Part shown: piece by piece, positions 11,601 to 23,209 of the stretch
Layout of the letters: the number at the start of each line of letters is the position of its first letter
Position numbering within the stretch: position 1 is the first letter of the stretch
Assembly (NCBI RefSeq): GCF_006335125.1
Contig: NZ_VDMO01000006.1
Location: 160,756-224,755 of the forward strand
Origin: Deinococcus radiopugnans ATCC 19172
GTDB lineage: Bacteria; Deinococcota; Deinococci; Deinococcales; Deinococcaceae
Direction of reading: 5' to 3'
DNA: 64,000 bases
Program-made: the position numbers and the translations under genes
Notes under the pieces: generated by a model
Database searches by the model: none
Seen by the model: the letters and a program-made list of their open reading frames with translations, nothing else
What the model was told of the DNA's origin: nothing

Positions 11601-12419
11601 GTGACTGACCTGAACGTCAATGCACAGTTGAGCCAGCCCGTCGGCATCTTCGATGCGGGCCTGGGCAGCTACGACATCGTGCGGAAGGTCAGGGCCGCCT
11701 ACCCTGCCCAGGACGTCCTCTATCTGGCCGACCGGGCCAGCTTTCCCTACGGTGCGAAAAGCGAGGCCGAGCTGACACACCGCCTGCTGGGGGCCATGAA
11801 CTTTCTGGTGGGCCTGGGCGTGTCCTCCGTGATCGTGGCCTCCAACGCCCCCACCATCACGGTGCTGCCCCAGCTGCGGCCAGGGTTCGGGCTGCCGGTG
11901 ATGGGCGTGCATCCACCCATCCGGGCCGCCCTTCAGGCCACGGGGGAGAACGGGGTGGTGGCTGTCCTCGGGGCCAGGGTGCTGACCGACAGCGCCGCGC
12001 TGCGGGCCTACGTCGCCAGGGAGGCTGGAGAGGCCAGCAGCCGCGTCGTGTACAACGAGGCTGGCGGGCTGATTGATCTGGTGGAGACTGGACTGTTTCT
12101 GAGCGATCCAGCCACAACGCAGCGCATGGTCTCGGCGTTTGTGGCGGCGCTCAGGCCGCAGCATCCTGGGCTGGCGGGCGTGACCCTCTCCAGCACGCAC
12201 CTGCCGTGGCTGGGTGATTTTTTCAGACAGGCGGCCCCAGCCCTTCAGGTGTTCGATCCAGCAGACGAGGTGGTGGGCCAGTTCGCCCCCTTCACGACTC
12301 GCGGCAGCGGCGAACTCGTCACGCTGGTTACGGAGAGTCCGCAACAGCCTTTCCGTGAATTTCAGGAGCTGCTCAACCGTTTGGGCCTGAACCTCCAGCC
12401 CCGTGCCGTGCGGATTTAA
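11601..12419 (+). CDS. Glutamate/aspartate racemase family protein lacking both catalytic cysteines
   Basis: About 272 aa from a GTG start. The framework of MurI is clear: V-G-I-F-D-A-G-L-G-S near the N-terminus (MurI: GVFDSGVGG), Y-L-A-D-R-A-S-F-P-Y-G-A-K-S (MurI: Y-GDTA-VPYG-KS), and the two catalytic blocks. In those blocks the cysteine of A-C-N-T-A is Ser81 (A-S-N-A-P) and the cysteine of L-G-C-T-H is Ser198 (L-S-S-T-H). The two-base racemase mechanism needs both cysteines, so normal glutamate racemization is unlikely. It could be a binding or regulatory paralogue, or a different isomerase/lyase. A true murI is expected elsewhere in the genome. The start is uncertain because the frame is open further upstream. 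Confidence 0.8.
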   Translation: MTDLNVNAQLSQPVGIFDAGLGSYDIVRKVRAAYPAQDVLYLADRASFPYGAKSEAELTHRLLGAMNFLVGLGVSSVIVASNAPTITVLPQLRPGFGLPVMGVHPPIRAALQATGENGVVAVLGARVLTDSAALRAYVAREAGEASSRVVYNEAGGLIDLVETGLFLSDPATTQRMVSAFVAALRPQHPGLAGVTLSSTHLPWLGDFFRQAAPALQVFDPADEVVGQFAPFTTRGSGELVTLVTESPQQPFREFQELLNRLGLNLQPRAVRI

Positions 12420-12486
12420 GGACGATCTCTCCCCCGTTTCCACGCCACTTCGGCGCACCAGCCACGGTCTTTTTCTGCCCATGCTC

Positions 12487-12492
12487 TAGACT
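12487..12492 (+). promoter_or_regulatory. Leaderless-type -10 box of the M16C protease gene
   Basis: TAGACT is followed after 7 nt by the ATG at 12500, with no ribosome-binding site between. Confidence 0.6.
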
Positions 12493-12499
12493 CGCCGTC

Positions 12500-15421
<2,922 letters not shown>

Positions 15422-15474
15422 ACTGGGCGGGGGGTCATCCCCCATTGCCTGATCCAAGGGTGAGAAAAACGCAC

Positions 15475-15516
15475 GGCCGGCCTGAATGGAAGCGGGACTT
15501 CATTCAGGCCGCCGGC
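15475..15516. other. Strong hairpin between the protease gene and the lipoprotein gene
   Basis: GGCCTGAATG (15479-15488) is fully complementary to CATTCAGGCC (15501-15510), with added GCCGG/CCGGC pairing outside. No T-run follows, so it is either a weak terminator or an mRNA end. It ends 15 nt before the ATG at 15532 and could also affect translation. Confidence 0.6.
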
Positions 15517-15531
15517 TGTCAGGCTACGGGT

Positions 15532-16269
15532 ATGTTCAATCAAACCAACCTGAAACGGCCCGCCGCCTCTTTCACCGCCGTCATTGGTCTGAGCCTGCTG
15601 CTGAGCGCCTGCGGGGGCGGCGGCACCGTGACCCCCGAACCCGACCCGAAACCAGATCCGAAGCCCACTGAGCAGGTGGGGCTGATCAAGGGGCAGATCG
15701 TGCCTAAACTGAGCGCCAAGGTCCGTGCCGAGGCGCCCAAGATTTCTACCGAGGTCAGTGCGGAAGGGAAGTTCGATCTGAAGCTTCCAGACGCTGACTC
15801 CATGAGCACCACCTATCAAACCGATCTGATCAAGGCCACCGAACTGTTCGGCCTGTGTGATGACAAGACCCAGACCGACGCGCCCGCCTCACTGCGCGTC
15901 CTGGCCATCAACAAGCTGCGCCTGGACGACAACGCGATCATCATTGCGCCGGTCAACCAGAATCCGGACATCTACAGCTACAAATCCTGGGTGTTTTCCG
16001 AGGTGGACGCCGCGTTCAGCTTTAAGGGCAATTGCGTGGGCCTGGACGAGGTGACGGCCAACGTGGTTCTCAAGCGCGGCTGGAACGTCTTTGACGCGCA
16101 GATCAACACCAAGACCAAGAAAACCACCTACGAGCTGGCCGCCACGCCCAAACCCGAGGCCACCGAGTACAGCGCGTGGGTGAAGTCGGGCGGCGGTACG
16201 CCCGCTCAGACGCTGGGCTACAACATTCTCGAACCCTGGAAGAACCTGCCCCAGTACCGCAACCGCTAA
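15532..16269 (+). CDS. Lipoprotein of unknown function
   Basis: 245 aa. The signal peptide ends in L-L-L-S-A-C-G-G, lipid Cys27, followed by Gly-rich and Pro-Glu-Asp-Pro-Lys linker residues (P-D-P-K-P-D-P-K-P). The mature domain begins with VGLIKGQIVPKLS and contains two cysteines (in FGLCDDK and KGNCVG) that may form a disulfide. It ends in W-K-N-L-P-Q-Y-R-N-R. I do not recognise the family; similar lipoproteins with an N-terminal G-x-V-x-G strand are common in Deinococcus envelopes. The start is the ATG at 15532, because only it gives a correct signal peptide. A classic terminator follows. Confidence 0.78.
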   Translation: MFNQTNLKRPAASFTAVIGLSLLLSACGGGGTVTPEPDPKPDPKPTEQVGLIKGQIVPKLSAKVRAEAPKISTEVSAEGKFDLKLPDADSMSTTYQTDLIKATELFGLCDDKTQTDAPASLRVLAINKLRLDDNAIIIAPVNQNPDIYSYKSWVFSEVDAAFSFKGNCVGLDEVTANVVLKRGWNVFDAQINTKTKKTTYELAATPKPEATEYSAWVKSGGGTPAQTLGYNILEPWKNLPQYRNR

Positions 16270-16282
16270 CCTTCAGGACGGC

Positions 16283-16312
16283 AAAAGCCCCCGCACGTAT
16301 GCGGGGGCTTTT
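16283..16312. terminator. Bidirectional rho-independent terminator
   Basis: AAAAGCCCCCGC pairs with GCGGGGGCTTTT around ACGTAT. It lies just after the lipoprotein stop and just before the tRNA-Asn remnant. Confidence 0.92.
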
Positions 16313-16315
16313 CTC

Positions 16316-16382
16316 TTGGCTCGGCAGTTAGGGGTCAAACCTACGACCATTCGATTAACAGTCGAACGCTCTGCCACTGAGC
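16316..16382 (-). pseudogene. tRNA-Asn remnant (3' part), distal direct repeat of the island
   Basis: 67 bases match 22992-23058 with two differences. They cover D-arm, anticodon arm (GTT), T-arm and CCA end of tRNA-Asn on the minus strand. The 5' acceptor strand is replaced by unrelated sequence, and the T-arm carries two changes (TTCGACC to TTTGACC, and a broken first T-stem pair). It cannot fold a normal acceptor stem. It is in the same orientation as the intact gene at 22993-23067, as expected for the displaced 3' end left by integration of an element into tRNA-Asn. Confidence 0.85.
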
Positions 16383-16384
16383 CT

Positions 16385-16830
16385 GAAAACCTCGTCTCAG
16401 ACAGCATATTCGGGCACCTTGCGATTGTCAAGTTTCCACAGGAGCACCTGACCTACGGGTGGGGGTTCAGGCCTCAGTCCAGCCCGCAAGATCCGATCCC
16501 ATCACGCCTGCTCCACTCCAGCACCTCCAGGCAACCGTGAACCTTTGCCCTCCTGACAGTTACCGCATAGGCGGCTCGGAAATGGTGGCCTCTCTCCTCG
16601 CCTGCGCTGGTGAACCCACCAGCGATACGGCCCACCCCAACTTCGGCAACAGCAGCCAGACCATGGGCCTGCAGCCCGATCTGCGGTCTGGCGCTTTTTA
16701 AGTGGGTCTGGAATAAGAAATCAAGGCCGCCTTCGGGCTGCTTTCTACCGGTCGGCTGCCCACCAGCGGCGTCTGTGCCTTTGACTCTGTGCGCCGAAGA
16801 CCTGGCGCCGTCTCGGACTCGTTCACTCCG
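16385..16830. other. Gene-poor stretch at the distal end of the island
   Basis: No convincing coding frame is seen. It holds a plus-strand hairpin with a T-run (GCCAGACC 16655-16662 with GGTCTGGC 16685-16692, then CTTTTT), for which no upstream plus-strand gene is visible. It also holds a hairpin at about 16725-16742 that serves the GGDEF-like gene. Confidence 0.6.
16655..16698 (+). terminator. Orphan plus-strand terminator
   Basis: An 8-base stem GCCAGACC/GGTCTGGC with an inner GGGC/GCCC pairing is followed by GCTTTTT. No intact gene precedes it. Confidence 0.6.
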
Positions 16831-18363
16831 TCATTGCAGATGAAGCGCCGCAGTGTGCTGCCGCACCTCCTGTCGGCGGCGCTTGACCACAGACATGCGT
16901 TCATCTGCCAGCTTCAGCAGCGCTTCGCCCACCCCTTCACTGCTGTGCGCGGCTCCCACACTCACCCCCTGCAAGGCGCCCACCTGACGGGCCGCCAGCA
17001 CCGCCGTATCCACCGCGTCGTGGACAGCCTCCTCATCGAGGTCGTCCAGCACCACGAACCCGTCGCCGCACAGTCGGTAGACCTCGCCCGCCTGGCCCAG
17101 TTCCACCTTCAGGGTGCGGGCGAACACCTGAAGCAGCTTGTCGCCTTGGTCAAGGCCCTCACGGTCGTTAACCATTTTCAATCCGTCCAGGTCCAGCGTG
17201 GCCAGCAGGTAGGGGCGGCCGTCCAGATGACGCTGGATCAGGTCCTGGTACAGGGCGCGGCGGTTGAGAAGCCCCGTCAGCGGGTCTCTGCGGGCCTGTT
17301 GGGAGGCCAGCTCAGCTTCCAGTCGCCGGTCCAGGGCGCTGCGCAGGCTGCGTCCTGTCGCCTCCAGCAGCGCCTGATCACTGCCCCGCCAGGACATGAC
17401 CGGGTTGTCCCGCAGCCGCATGGCCATCAGCACCGAGGTCGCCCCGCTGCGTACGCCCAGGGGCACCCAGGCAGTCTGGTGGACCCCGGCGGCCACCACT
17501 GCGCCCAGCGCGCCGGGGAAGGCCGGATAATTGTCGACATACAGAGGCCGGGTCAGGTCGCTGAGGGTGGTCGTGACCGAGTTGGAGCAGTCGGGCAGAT
17601 GACCGGGCAGGGGCTGCGCGGCACGGGAGACCCGGGAAGATTCGTACGCCGCTTCCACCTGTAACACCTTGCCGTCGAAGAGCAGCAGGCCGATGTAGTC
17701 GGCGTTCAGAACGTCACCCAGCAGGTCCGAGGCGCTCAGGAGCATGTCTTCCGGTGACAGGTTCTGATCCATCAGCCTCGCGACGCCCTCCAGCACCCAC
17801 GTCTGGTCCAGCCCGCGTTGCAGCTCGACGCTGCGGCGTTGCTGGACGTCGTGTCCACGGTCCAGCGCTGAGATGCAGGCGCGCAGCTCCAGCTCGTCCA
17901 TCACCAGCGCGGCGAGGGCTTGCAGGTCTTGCAAGTTCTCCTGGGTCAGCGGGTGGGGCTGGTGGTCCGTGACGCACAGCGTCCCGATGCGGTGCCCGGC
18001 CGGGGTGACCAGGGGTGCCCCCGCGTACATGTGCACTCGCGGTTCGCTCATGAGCCCCGGGGACTGGGCGAAGCGTGGGTCGGCGTGCAGATGCTCGATG
18101 ACCAGCGGCTCCGCCTGCAGGATGGTCCAGGCACAGATGGAGGCGTCTCGCGGCGTGGTGGTCTCACATACACCGTAGGTGGACTTGCTCCACTGGCGGG
18201 ACTGGTCCACGAAGTTGATGGCCGCCGCCGGGGTGCCCAGCAGGCGGGCGGCCAGCCGGGTGATGCAGTTAAAGGCGTCCTCGGCGGGCGTGTCGAGGAT
18301 CTCATAGTGCGCCAGGTTCAGCAGGCGGTCGTACTCGTCGGACGGAAGCGGAGCGCCGGTCAT
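16831..18363 (-). CDS. GAF-domain protein with degenerate GGDEF domain
   Basis: 510 aa. An N-terminal GAF domain of the type found ahead of GGDEF and kinases is visible (Y-D-R-L-L-N-L-A-H-Y-E-I-L-D-T-P, then I-C-A-W-T-I-L and T-L-C-V-T-D). A second GAF-like region lies at about 190-340, then a GGDEF fold (D-P-L-T-G-L-L-N-R-R-A-L, then L-D-L-D-G-L-K-M-V-N-D). The active-site signature that should read G-G-D-E-F is C-G-D-G-F, so the Glu needed for c-di-GMP synthesis is missing. It is probably not a working diguanylate cyclase and may bind nucleotide or act as a sensor partner. It lies inside the tRNA-Asn island and has no EAL domain. Confidence 0.85.
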   Translation of the reverse strand: MTGAPLPSDEYDRLLNLAHYEILDTPAEDAFNCITRLAARLLGTPAAAINFVDQSRQWSKSTYGVCETTTPRDASICAWTILQAEPLVIEHLHADPRFAQSPGLMSEPRVHMYAGAPLVTPAGHRIGTLCVTDHQPHPLTQENLQDLQALAALVMDELELRACISALDRGHDVQQRRSVELQRGLDQTWVLEGVARLMDQNLSPEDMLLSASDLLGDVLNADYIGLLLFDGKVLQVEAAYESSRVSRAAQPLPGHLPDCSNSVTTTLSDLTRPLYVDNYPAFPGALGAVVAAGVHQTAWVPLGVRSGATSVLMAMRLRDNPVMSWRGSDQALLEATGRSLRSALDRRLEAELASQQARRDPLTGLLNRRALYQDLIQRHLDGRPYLLATLDLDGLKMVNDREGLDQGDKLLQVFARTLKVELGQAGEVYRLCGDGFVVLDDLDEEAVHDAVDTAVLAARQVGALQGVSVGAAHSSEGVGEALLKLADERMSVVKRRRQEVRQHTAALHLQ

Positions 18364-18754
18364 AGGGGTCAGCCTGTCAGCCCAGCTCTTGCGGCGCTCT
18401 GACAGGGCCTGCTCATGAGTGGGGGGCTGTTTGATTCGGTAGGCACGGGGGCCAGCGCAATGTCACCGGAGTGCATAGGAGCGGTGTCTATGTGGTACAC
18501 CCAGCCCACGGTGGGGAGGCAGGAACGCCATGCAGGACGGGGCCTGCGAGGTCCGCGGCGGCGCCCGACTGCATAGCTTGACGCGCCCCGCATTCCGGGT
18601 TATCTTTAAGAAATCAAGGCGGCCTTCGGGCCGCTTCTTCCATGTCTGGCGCAGCCGGTCATGCCCAGGCTCGAGGGTCAGCGTCACGCGAACGCGGACG
18701 ACGCCACCACCGTCAAAGAGTCGGTGGTTGGGCTGGGTTTGCCGTCCGCCAGCC
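18364..18754. other. Spacer between the GGDEF-like and histidine kinase genes
   Basis: 391 bases without a supported gene. It contains the kinase terminator hairpin at 18619-18634 and presumably the promoter of the GGDEF-like gene. No TANNNT box in the leaderless position is seen before the start at 18363. Confidence 0.5.
18619..18634. terminator. Terminator hairpin after the island histidine kinase
   Basis: GCGGCC-TTCG-GGCCGC. Read on the minus strand it is followed by CTTGATTTCTT. A diverged version of the same sequence, including the flanking AAGAAATCAAGGC, follows the GGDEF-like gene at about 16717-16742. Confidence 0.65.
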
Positions 18755-20515
<1,761 letters not shown>

Positions 20516-21059
20516 TGCCCGCCACTATAAGGCGCGCCCACAAGGTGGCTTGCATGCAGAGTCACATCCGCTTGAGCAGGGCTGAGCGTCATGACGCTCG
20601 ACCGATCTGCACCGCGCGGACCACCCCCCCCGAGAGCTGGCTGTGCGGTGACGTCAAGGCCGGGGCGGTTGAGACGATGACCACGGTGGGCCTGACGAAG
20701 GTCGCCGGCAAGCGAGACGGACCTGAAGTCTGCGGCCACCAGAGAGCAGGTCAATGGCGCCTGCGTGGAGTCCATCAAGCTCTACCAGACGAAAAGAGTG
20801 TTGGTCACCCGGAAGGAGAACCAGGGGCACGGCGATTGCGAGAGGCGGCCCCATCTTCTGGCGGACTGATCCTGATGGACATGCCGGAGCGGTGAGCCCT
20901 CCGTTAAGGGTGTGGAGACGGTCAGCACACCAAGGGCTGACAATGCCGGGGCATCATCTGACCCGATCTGGCAGGCGTGGGGCTAGGCCCTCCTGGGCAG
21001 ATCAGGGGAGCGCTGCCCACCCCTCCACCAACGGGCCGCGCGAGTGGGTCTTTGTCGGC

Positions 21060-21095
21060 CACTGGAGGGTTCGAGTCCTTCCGCCCACCACCACA
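21060..21095 (+). other. tRNA-3'-end-like fragment
   Basis: GGAGGGTTCGAGTCCTTCC has the T-arm pattern (G-TTCGAGT-C) and is followed by CGCCCACCACCA, like an acceptor strand with CCA. No matching 5' acceptor strand, D-arm or anticodon arm could be folded upstream, so it is not a complete tRNA. It may be an old attachment-site fragment. Confidence 0.3.
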
Positions 21096-21105
21096 TTCCG
21101 AGAAC

Positions 21106-21140
21106 GCCAGAGGCGCAGTTGTCGCTTCTGGCCTCTTTTC
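21106..21140 (+). terminator. Hairpin with T-run downstream of the tRNA-like fragment
   Basis: GCCAGAGGCG pairs with CGCTTCTGGC (one mismatch), followed by CTCTTTTCT. It marks the end of some plus-strand transcript from the gene-poor region. Confidence 0.55.
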
Positions 21141-21429
21141 TGGACTCTGGACGGCCAGGACTCGTAACACAGGACAGCGTTCCGGGGTGGATAGGCAGGA
21201 AGACGCTGGGCCACCGCGAGACCCGGCGAAGTTCTTGCCGTGTTGCACCCGAAGGCCCCAGGCGTGTCCCCGGACCAGAGGAGTGAAGGGACGGGAACCG
21301 GCGGCTCGCGCGAGAACAGCCGCGCGGTCCCAAACTCCTCGGGACACACACGGGTCTGCCCTGGGTCCGGCCTGCGGCCATGTCGTCCCGATGCGTGGCC
21401 GTGCGAGTCACCTCAGGCTTCTCTGGCAG

Positions 21430-22464
21430 TCAGTTCGCGGGCTTGACCGGCAGCGGCTCGTAGACCTTCTTGGTGCTGCCGTTGCTGAAGGTGAGGCTGG
21501 CCGTGACGTTGATGCTGGTGTACACCCGGTCGGCCCGCGCCCGCACGTTCAGCGGCAGGGTGAAGACCAGGTTGTTGCCGCTGCTGCGGTACGTCGTGAC
21601 CGGCCCGCCGTTGGACGGCCAGACGTCGGCATTGTCCAGGATGAGCTTGCCGGTGCGGCCCGCCTCGCGGTACTCCAACTCGTAGCGGAAGACGGCACTC
21701 ACCGGCTGCGCGCCATTCGGGACCGTCTCGATGACCAGATCACACAGGTGGGCGCGTCCGGCCACCAGCCCAGTGCGCACCACGCCGCTGCCCACGTCCC
21801 GGCAGGTGGTGAAGTACCAGCGCGTGAACTTGGGCGCGGCAGCGCCGGAAATCGGGGTGAGCAGCACGTTGGGCGTGGACTGGCTCGCGCTGGCTCTTGA
21901 CGGCCCTGCCGCGCAGCCGTTGATCTGCCGCCACGCGGTGGCAAAGCCGCCTGCGGGGAACGTGTAGGTCAGCGCCTGCCCGCCCGAGGAGCGGTTGACG
22001 CGGACCACCAGCCGCTTGCCGCCCACCAGCCCACCCACCACCTGGCGCACGGCGCCACTGTTGATCGCGAGGGCAGTCGTTCTGACGTTGTCGTTCTGAT
22101 CGACGACAGTGTTCAGGTCCCGGCTGGCCAGCACGATGGGTGCGTCGCTGCCCAGGCGCATGGTCACGGCAGGCATCAGGTCGAGCTCGGCGTCCTGTTC
22201 GCTGAGCAGGACGTTTTTGGAGTTGAGCGAGGCCCACAGCTCGGGAGTCTCCCGGTTCGTGCAGCGGAACGTGATGAAGGTCTGCTCGGTCTGGTCATTG
22301 ACCTCGTAGACGATCACGAAGCTGGTGTTGACGTCGGTGATGGGATCGGTGCGGCTGGAGTAGTAGGTCTGCGTGCCGGGCACCCGGTCGATGGCCTGCC
22401 CGGTTCCCAGCGCCAGGGCGGCCAGCAGGGCTGCCCCTCGGCCCCAGAAGCGCATGTTGGTCAT
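21430..22464 (-). CDS. Exported protein of unknown function
   Basis: 344 aa with a clear signal peptide (W-G-R-G-A-A-L-L-A-A-L-A-L-G-T-G-Q-A). The mature protein is beta-rich with five or so cysteines (in FRCTN, NGCAAG, TTCRDV, HLCDLV), suggesting disulfides in the envelope, and ends in Y-E-P-L-P-V-K-P-A-N. I do not recognise the family. It lies in the tRNA-Asn island directly next to the truncated recombinase. The start could also be the Met three residues in, at 22455. Confidence 0.65.
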   Translation of the reverse strand: MTNMRFWGRGAALLAALALGTGQAIDRVPGTQTYYSSRTDPITDVNTSFVIVYEVNDQTEQTFITFRCTNRETPELWASLNSKNVLLSEQDAELDLMPAVTMRLGSDAPIVLASRDLNTVVDQNDNVRTTALAINSGAVRQVVGGLVGGKRLVVRVNRSSGGQALTYTFPAGGFATAWRQINGCAAGPSRASASQSTPNVLLTPISGAAAPKFTRWYFTTCRDVGSGVVRTGLVAGRAHLCDLVIETVPNGAQPVSAVFRYELEYREAGRTGKLILDNADVWPSNGGPVTTYRSSGNNLVFTLPLNVRARADRVYTSINVTASLTFSNGSTKKVYEPLPVKPAN

Positions 22465-22540
22465 GCGGCCATGATGCCCGCCATGCTGGGCCTGGGCAAG
22501 CAGATTTACTGGCCGCTGGTGGGGGTGTTGAGGCTCTGCT

Positions 22541-22867
22541 GCGGCGGCGGTCCACCCGGGGCATCTCCAGCCGCCTGACCGGGTTGACGCTGAGCAGCTC
22601 TTCCTTGAAGGCCCAGGTCAGCAGCGCACGCAAGAACCGGGCATGAACATGCACCCCGCCAGGAGCAGGCCCGTCAGCTTTAAGTTGGCGCAGAAAGGCC
22701 CACAGGTGTTACACAGTCAGAGCGTCGGCGTCTTGCGGAAGGCTATGCGCCTCCACGAACCGCCCGAACACCGTCTGGGTATTGGCGTAGTACCGCAGGG
22801 TGGCTGGGGTGCGGCGACGGGCCTGAAGATGGAAGAAGAACTGCTGCCAGAGTTCGTCGGTGGTCAT
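22541..22867 (-). pseudogene. Tyrosine recombinase (integrase), truncated with in-frame stop
   Basis: The frame begins at ATG 22867 and gives the SAM-like core-binding domain of a phage-type integrase (E-L-W-Q-Q-F-F-F-H-L-Q-A-R-R, T-P-A-T-L-R-Y-Y-A-N-T). It stops at TAA 22709-22711 after 52 codons. The same frame resumes directly: H-L-W-A-F-L-R-Q-L-K, then F-L-R-A-L-L-T-W-A-F-K-E-E-L-L-S-V-N-P-V. It ends near residue 108, where the catalytic domain (R-H-R-Y) should begin. No catalytic domain is found nearby. Its place beside the intact tRNA-Asn is the usual position for an island integrase. Confidence 0.82.
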
Positions 22868-22960
22868 ACCGGCTCCTTCTGACGGGGTGTGCACAGACCC
22901 TCTGAGGAGCGCACGACCACGGACGCAGCCGAGGTGTCGTCCCTCGAGGTACACAACAAA

Positions 22961-22985
22961 AAAACCCCGTCACCGACGAGGTTTC
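22961..22985 (-). terminator. Terminator of the tRNA-Asn transcript
   Basis: Read on the minus strand, CCTCGT pairs with ACGGGG (one G-T pair) across CGGTG, then TTTTTTT. It follows the CCA end of the tRNA by 7 nt. Confidence 0.85.
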
Positions 22986-22992
22986 CTTCATT

Positions 22993-23067
22993 TGGCTCGG
23001 CAGGTAGGGGTCGAACCTACGACCATTCGATTAACAGTCGAACGCTCTGCCACTGAGCTACTGCCGA
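22993..23067 (-). tRNA. tRNA-Asn(GTT)
   Basis: 75 nt including an encoded CCA. The full cloverleaf folds: acceptor TCGGCAG/CTGCCGA with discriminator G, D-stem GCTC/GAGC, anticodon stem TTCGA/TCGAA with loop CTGTTAA (anticodon GTT), T-stem GTAGG/CCTAC with loop TTCGACC. It is intact and presumably functional. It forms the proximal boundary of the island whose other end carries a 67-base copy of its 3' part. Confidence 0.96.
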
Positions 23068-23209
23068 ACACTGGTCCTTCTCTGGTCCTGCACCCGAAAA
23101 AACCGTTTGGGCGCAAGGTGGCGGGCCGTTTCCGGCGCGAGAAGGATAGTATCATCCGCCTTCAAAACCTGCAAGTCCCAGCGCCGAAGCGTAGGCCGGG
23201 CGAGGCCCC

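Larger units (their letters stand above)
20516..21429. other. 914-base gene-poor region inside the island
   Basis: No intact gene is supported. One plus-strand frame at about 20700-20870 has coding-like composition (T-R-E-Q-V-N-G-A-C-V-E-S-I-K, ending P-H-L-L-A-D-stop) but no start, so it may be a decayed gene end. A tRNA-3'-like sequence lies at about 21060-21095, and a plus-strand hairpin terminator follows it. Confidence 0.5.

Noticed and set aside
21060..21095. Complete tRNA gene
   Set aside because: No 5' acceptor strand, D-arm or anticodon arm could be folded with the T-arm-like part.
22295..22654. Separate 119-aa protein beginning M-H-V-H-A-R-F
   Set aside because: Its first 40 residues are the continuation of the integrase frame after the stop at 22709. 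The rest overlaps the exported-protein gene in another frame.
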